Source: Anseranas semipalmata (Eukaryota; Chordata; Aves; Anseriformes; Anseranatidae). From it: a stretch of 64,000 bases of DNA. The position numbers and the translations under genes are program-made. Location of the stretch: assembly GCA_013399115.1 (NCBI GenBank), contig VXAA01005214.1, positions 153,640 through 217,639 on the forward strand, in the 5' to 3' direction. Below are positions 63,201 to 64,000 of this stretch, piece by piece. The notes beneath the pieces were generated by a model, which was not told where the DNA came from, did not search any database, and saw only the letters and a program-made list of their open reading frames with translations. Position 1 is the stretch's first letter. Every line of letters starts with the position of its first letter.

Positions 63201-64000
63201 GATTGTACGAGTAATATTTTGTTTTTCATCATGGTTTACATAGTAAAAACAGGCAAACCATGTCACTTTTAAAAAAGTGATAAATTTAAAAACAAGAAGT
63301 GAAACTGTGCAGATACCTGAAACTACACCAATTCTGCTAGCTTTGCTACACTACCAACAGAAATAGTTCTGTCCTGTTTAGATAGACTTTGTTTTGCTAC
63401 ATGACTGCATATGCAGCAAAGTGATATCAAGTCCTGAGGGTCCACTCCTTTGATGAGTTAAGCACACAAAGGCCCACATTTTGATGCAATCTGATATCAT
63501 ATATTTAAGTCCTAGACAAACTGCAACTGTGAGGAAGTGATAAACAGAACTTCCTGCACAAAGCTGCCTGAGATAACACTTTCCATGGACTGGAAAAAAA
63601 GAGACATGATTGCTACAGAACTAAAAGGGAACTGTTCTGCTCTTAATAAATAACCCTTTCTTTTTCACGTGGCTATTGCAAAAGCCTAAGCACAAGTGAC
63701 TAAGATTCAGTAAGCGGCAAAGTGGTGCTACTCACACATTTCTGAAATGATTCTTTGAGGAACTACAGCAAATTCTTTGCTCTTCAGAGACGTATTCTCT
63801 TGAAATCTCCTATACTGCAGCTAGAGCCTTGCAACTCAGAAACCTTCCAGCTAGTAATATTTTTACTTCCATTTTAAAAAGAAATCTCTAAAGAAAGCTA
63901 AACATGAAATATTTAGTCAAATGGAGGAATAAGGAGTAATTGTTTAAAGAATAAGACTAGATTGCCTCCAATAAGGGAAAAATCCTATAGAAAACATGAC

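Larger units (their letters stand above)
42610..64000. other. Intergenic region upstream of EXOC6
   Basis: 21.4 kb without a gene I can support. It holds homopolymers, an AC microsatellite, AT-rich tandem sequence, ancient repeat fragments and a GC-rich block ending in a long A run. In vertebrates HHEX lies upstream of EXOC6 in the same orientation, so it is expected to the right, but no homeobox or other HHEX exon was found on either strand. Confidence 0.75.

Noticed and set aside
42610..64000. HHEX exons
   Set aside because: Expected by synteny on the right, but no homeodomain-like or proline-rich HHEX sequence was found on either strand.

Overview
The window is nuclear DNA from a vertebrate, most probably a bird. 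It is AT-rich, has few interspersed repeats, and carries an intron-rich gene on the minus strand with compact introns. Only degraded SINE/LINE traces and an interstitial telomere-like tract are visible, and a GC-rich CpG island is interrupted by an assembly gap. There are no prokaryotic operons, phage, CRISPR arrays or insertion sequences.

The one protein-coding gene I can support is EXOC6 (exocyst complex component 6, SEC15-like 1). It is transcribed right to left. Fourteen coding exons can be placed to the base, all with GT-AG introns and matching phases. They run from an alternative first coding exon at 42488-42609 to exon 14 at 1559-1664. Joined, they give 479 residues without a stop, roughly the N-terminal 60% of a protein of about 800 residues. 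The remaining exons, which encode the C-terminal Sec15/Rab11-binding domain, lie beyond the left edge. Paralogue-diagnostic segments (for example YDDQPNAH in exon 2) identify EXOC6 rather than EXOC6B.

Layout: 1-23285 holds exons 14 to 2 with introns of 93 bp to 8.2 kb. 23286-42487 is a 19-kb first intron with a degenerate telomere-like tract, microsatellites and, near its 5' end, a CpG island (about 39420-41010). That island contains a 542-bp run of N (39969-40510), which is the best place for the missing first exon of the other EXOC6 isoform. 42488-42609 is the alternative first exon, about 2 kb further upstream. 42610-64000 is intergenic sequence upstream of EXOC6. By vertebrate synteny HHEX is expected further right, but no HHEX exon is visible here. 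This flank holds simple repeats, ancient SINE-like fragments, a poly(A)-terminated GC-rich block and AT-rich stretches that could be conserved regulatory DNA.

I found no undescribed multi-gene system. The most interesting points are the alternative promoter and first exon of EXOC6 with a longer N-terminus than I recall for the mammalian form, the assembly gap hiding the other first exon, the interstitial telomere-like tract, a nested perfect palindrome in intron 13, and a perfect 44-bp tandem duplication.
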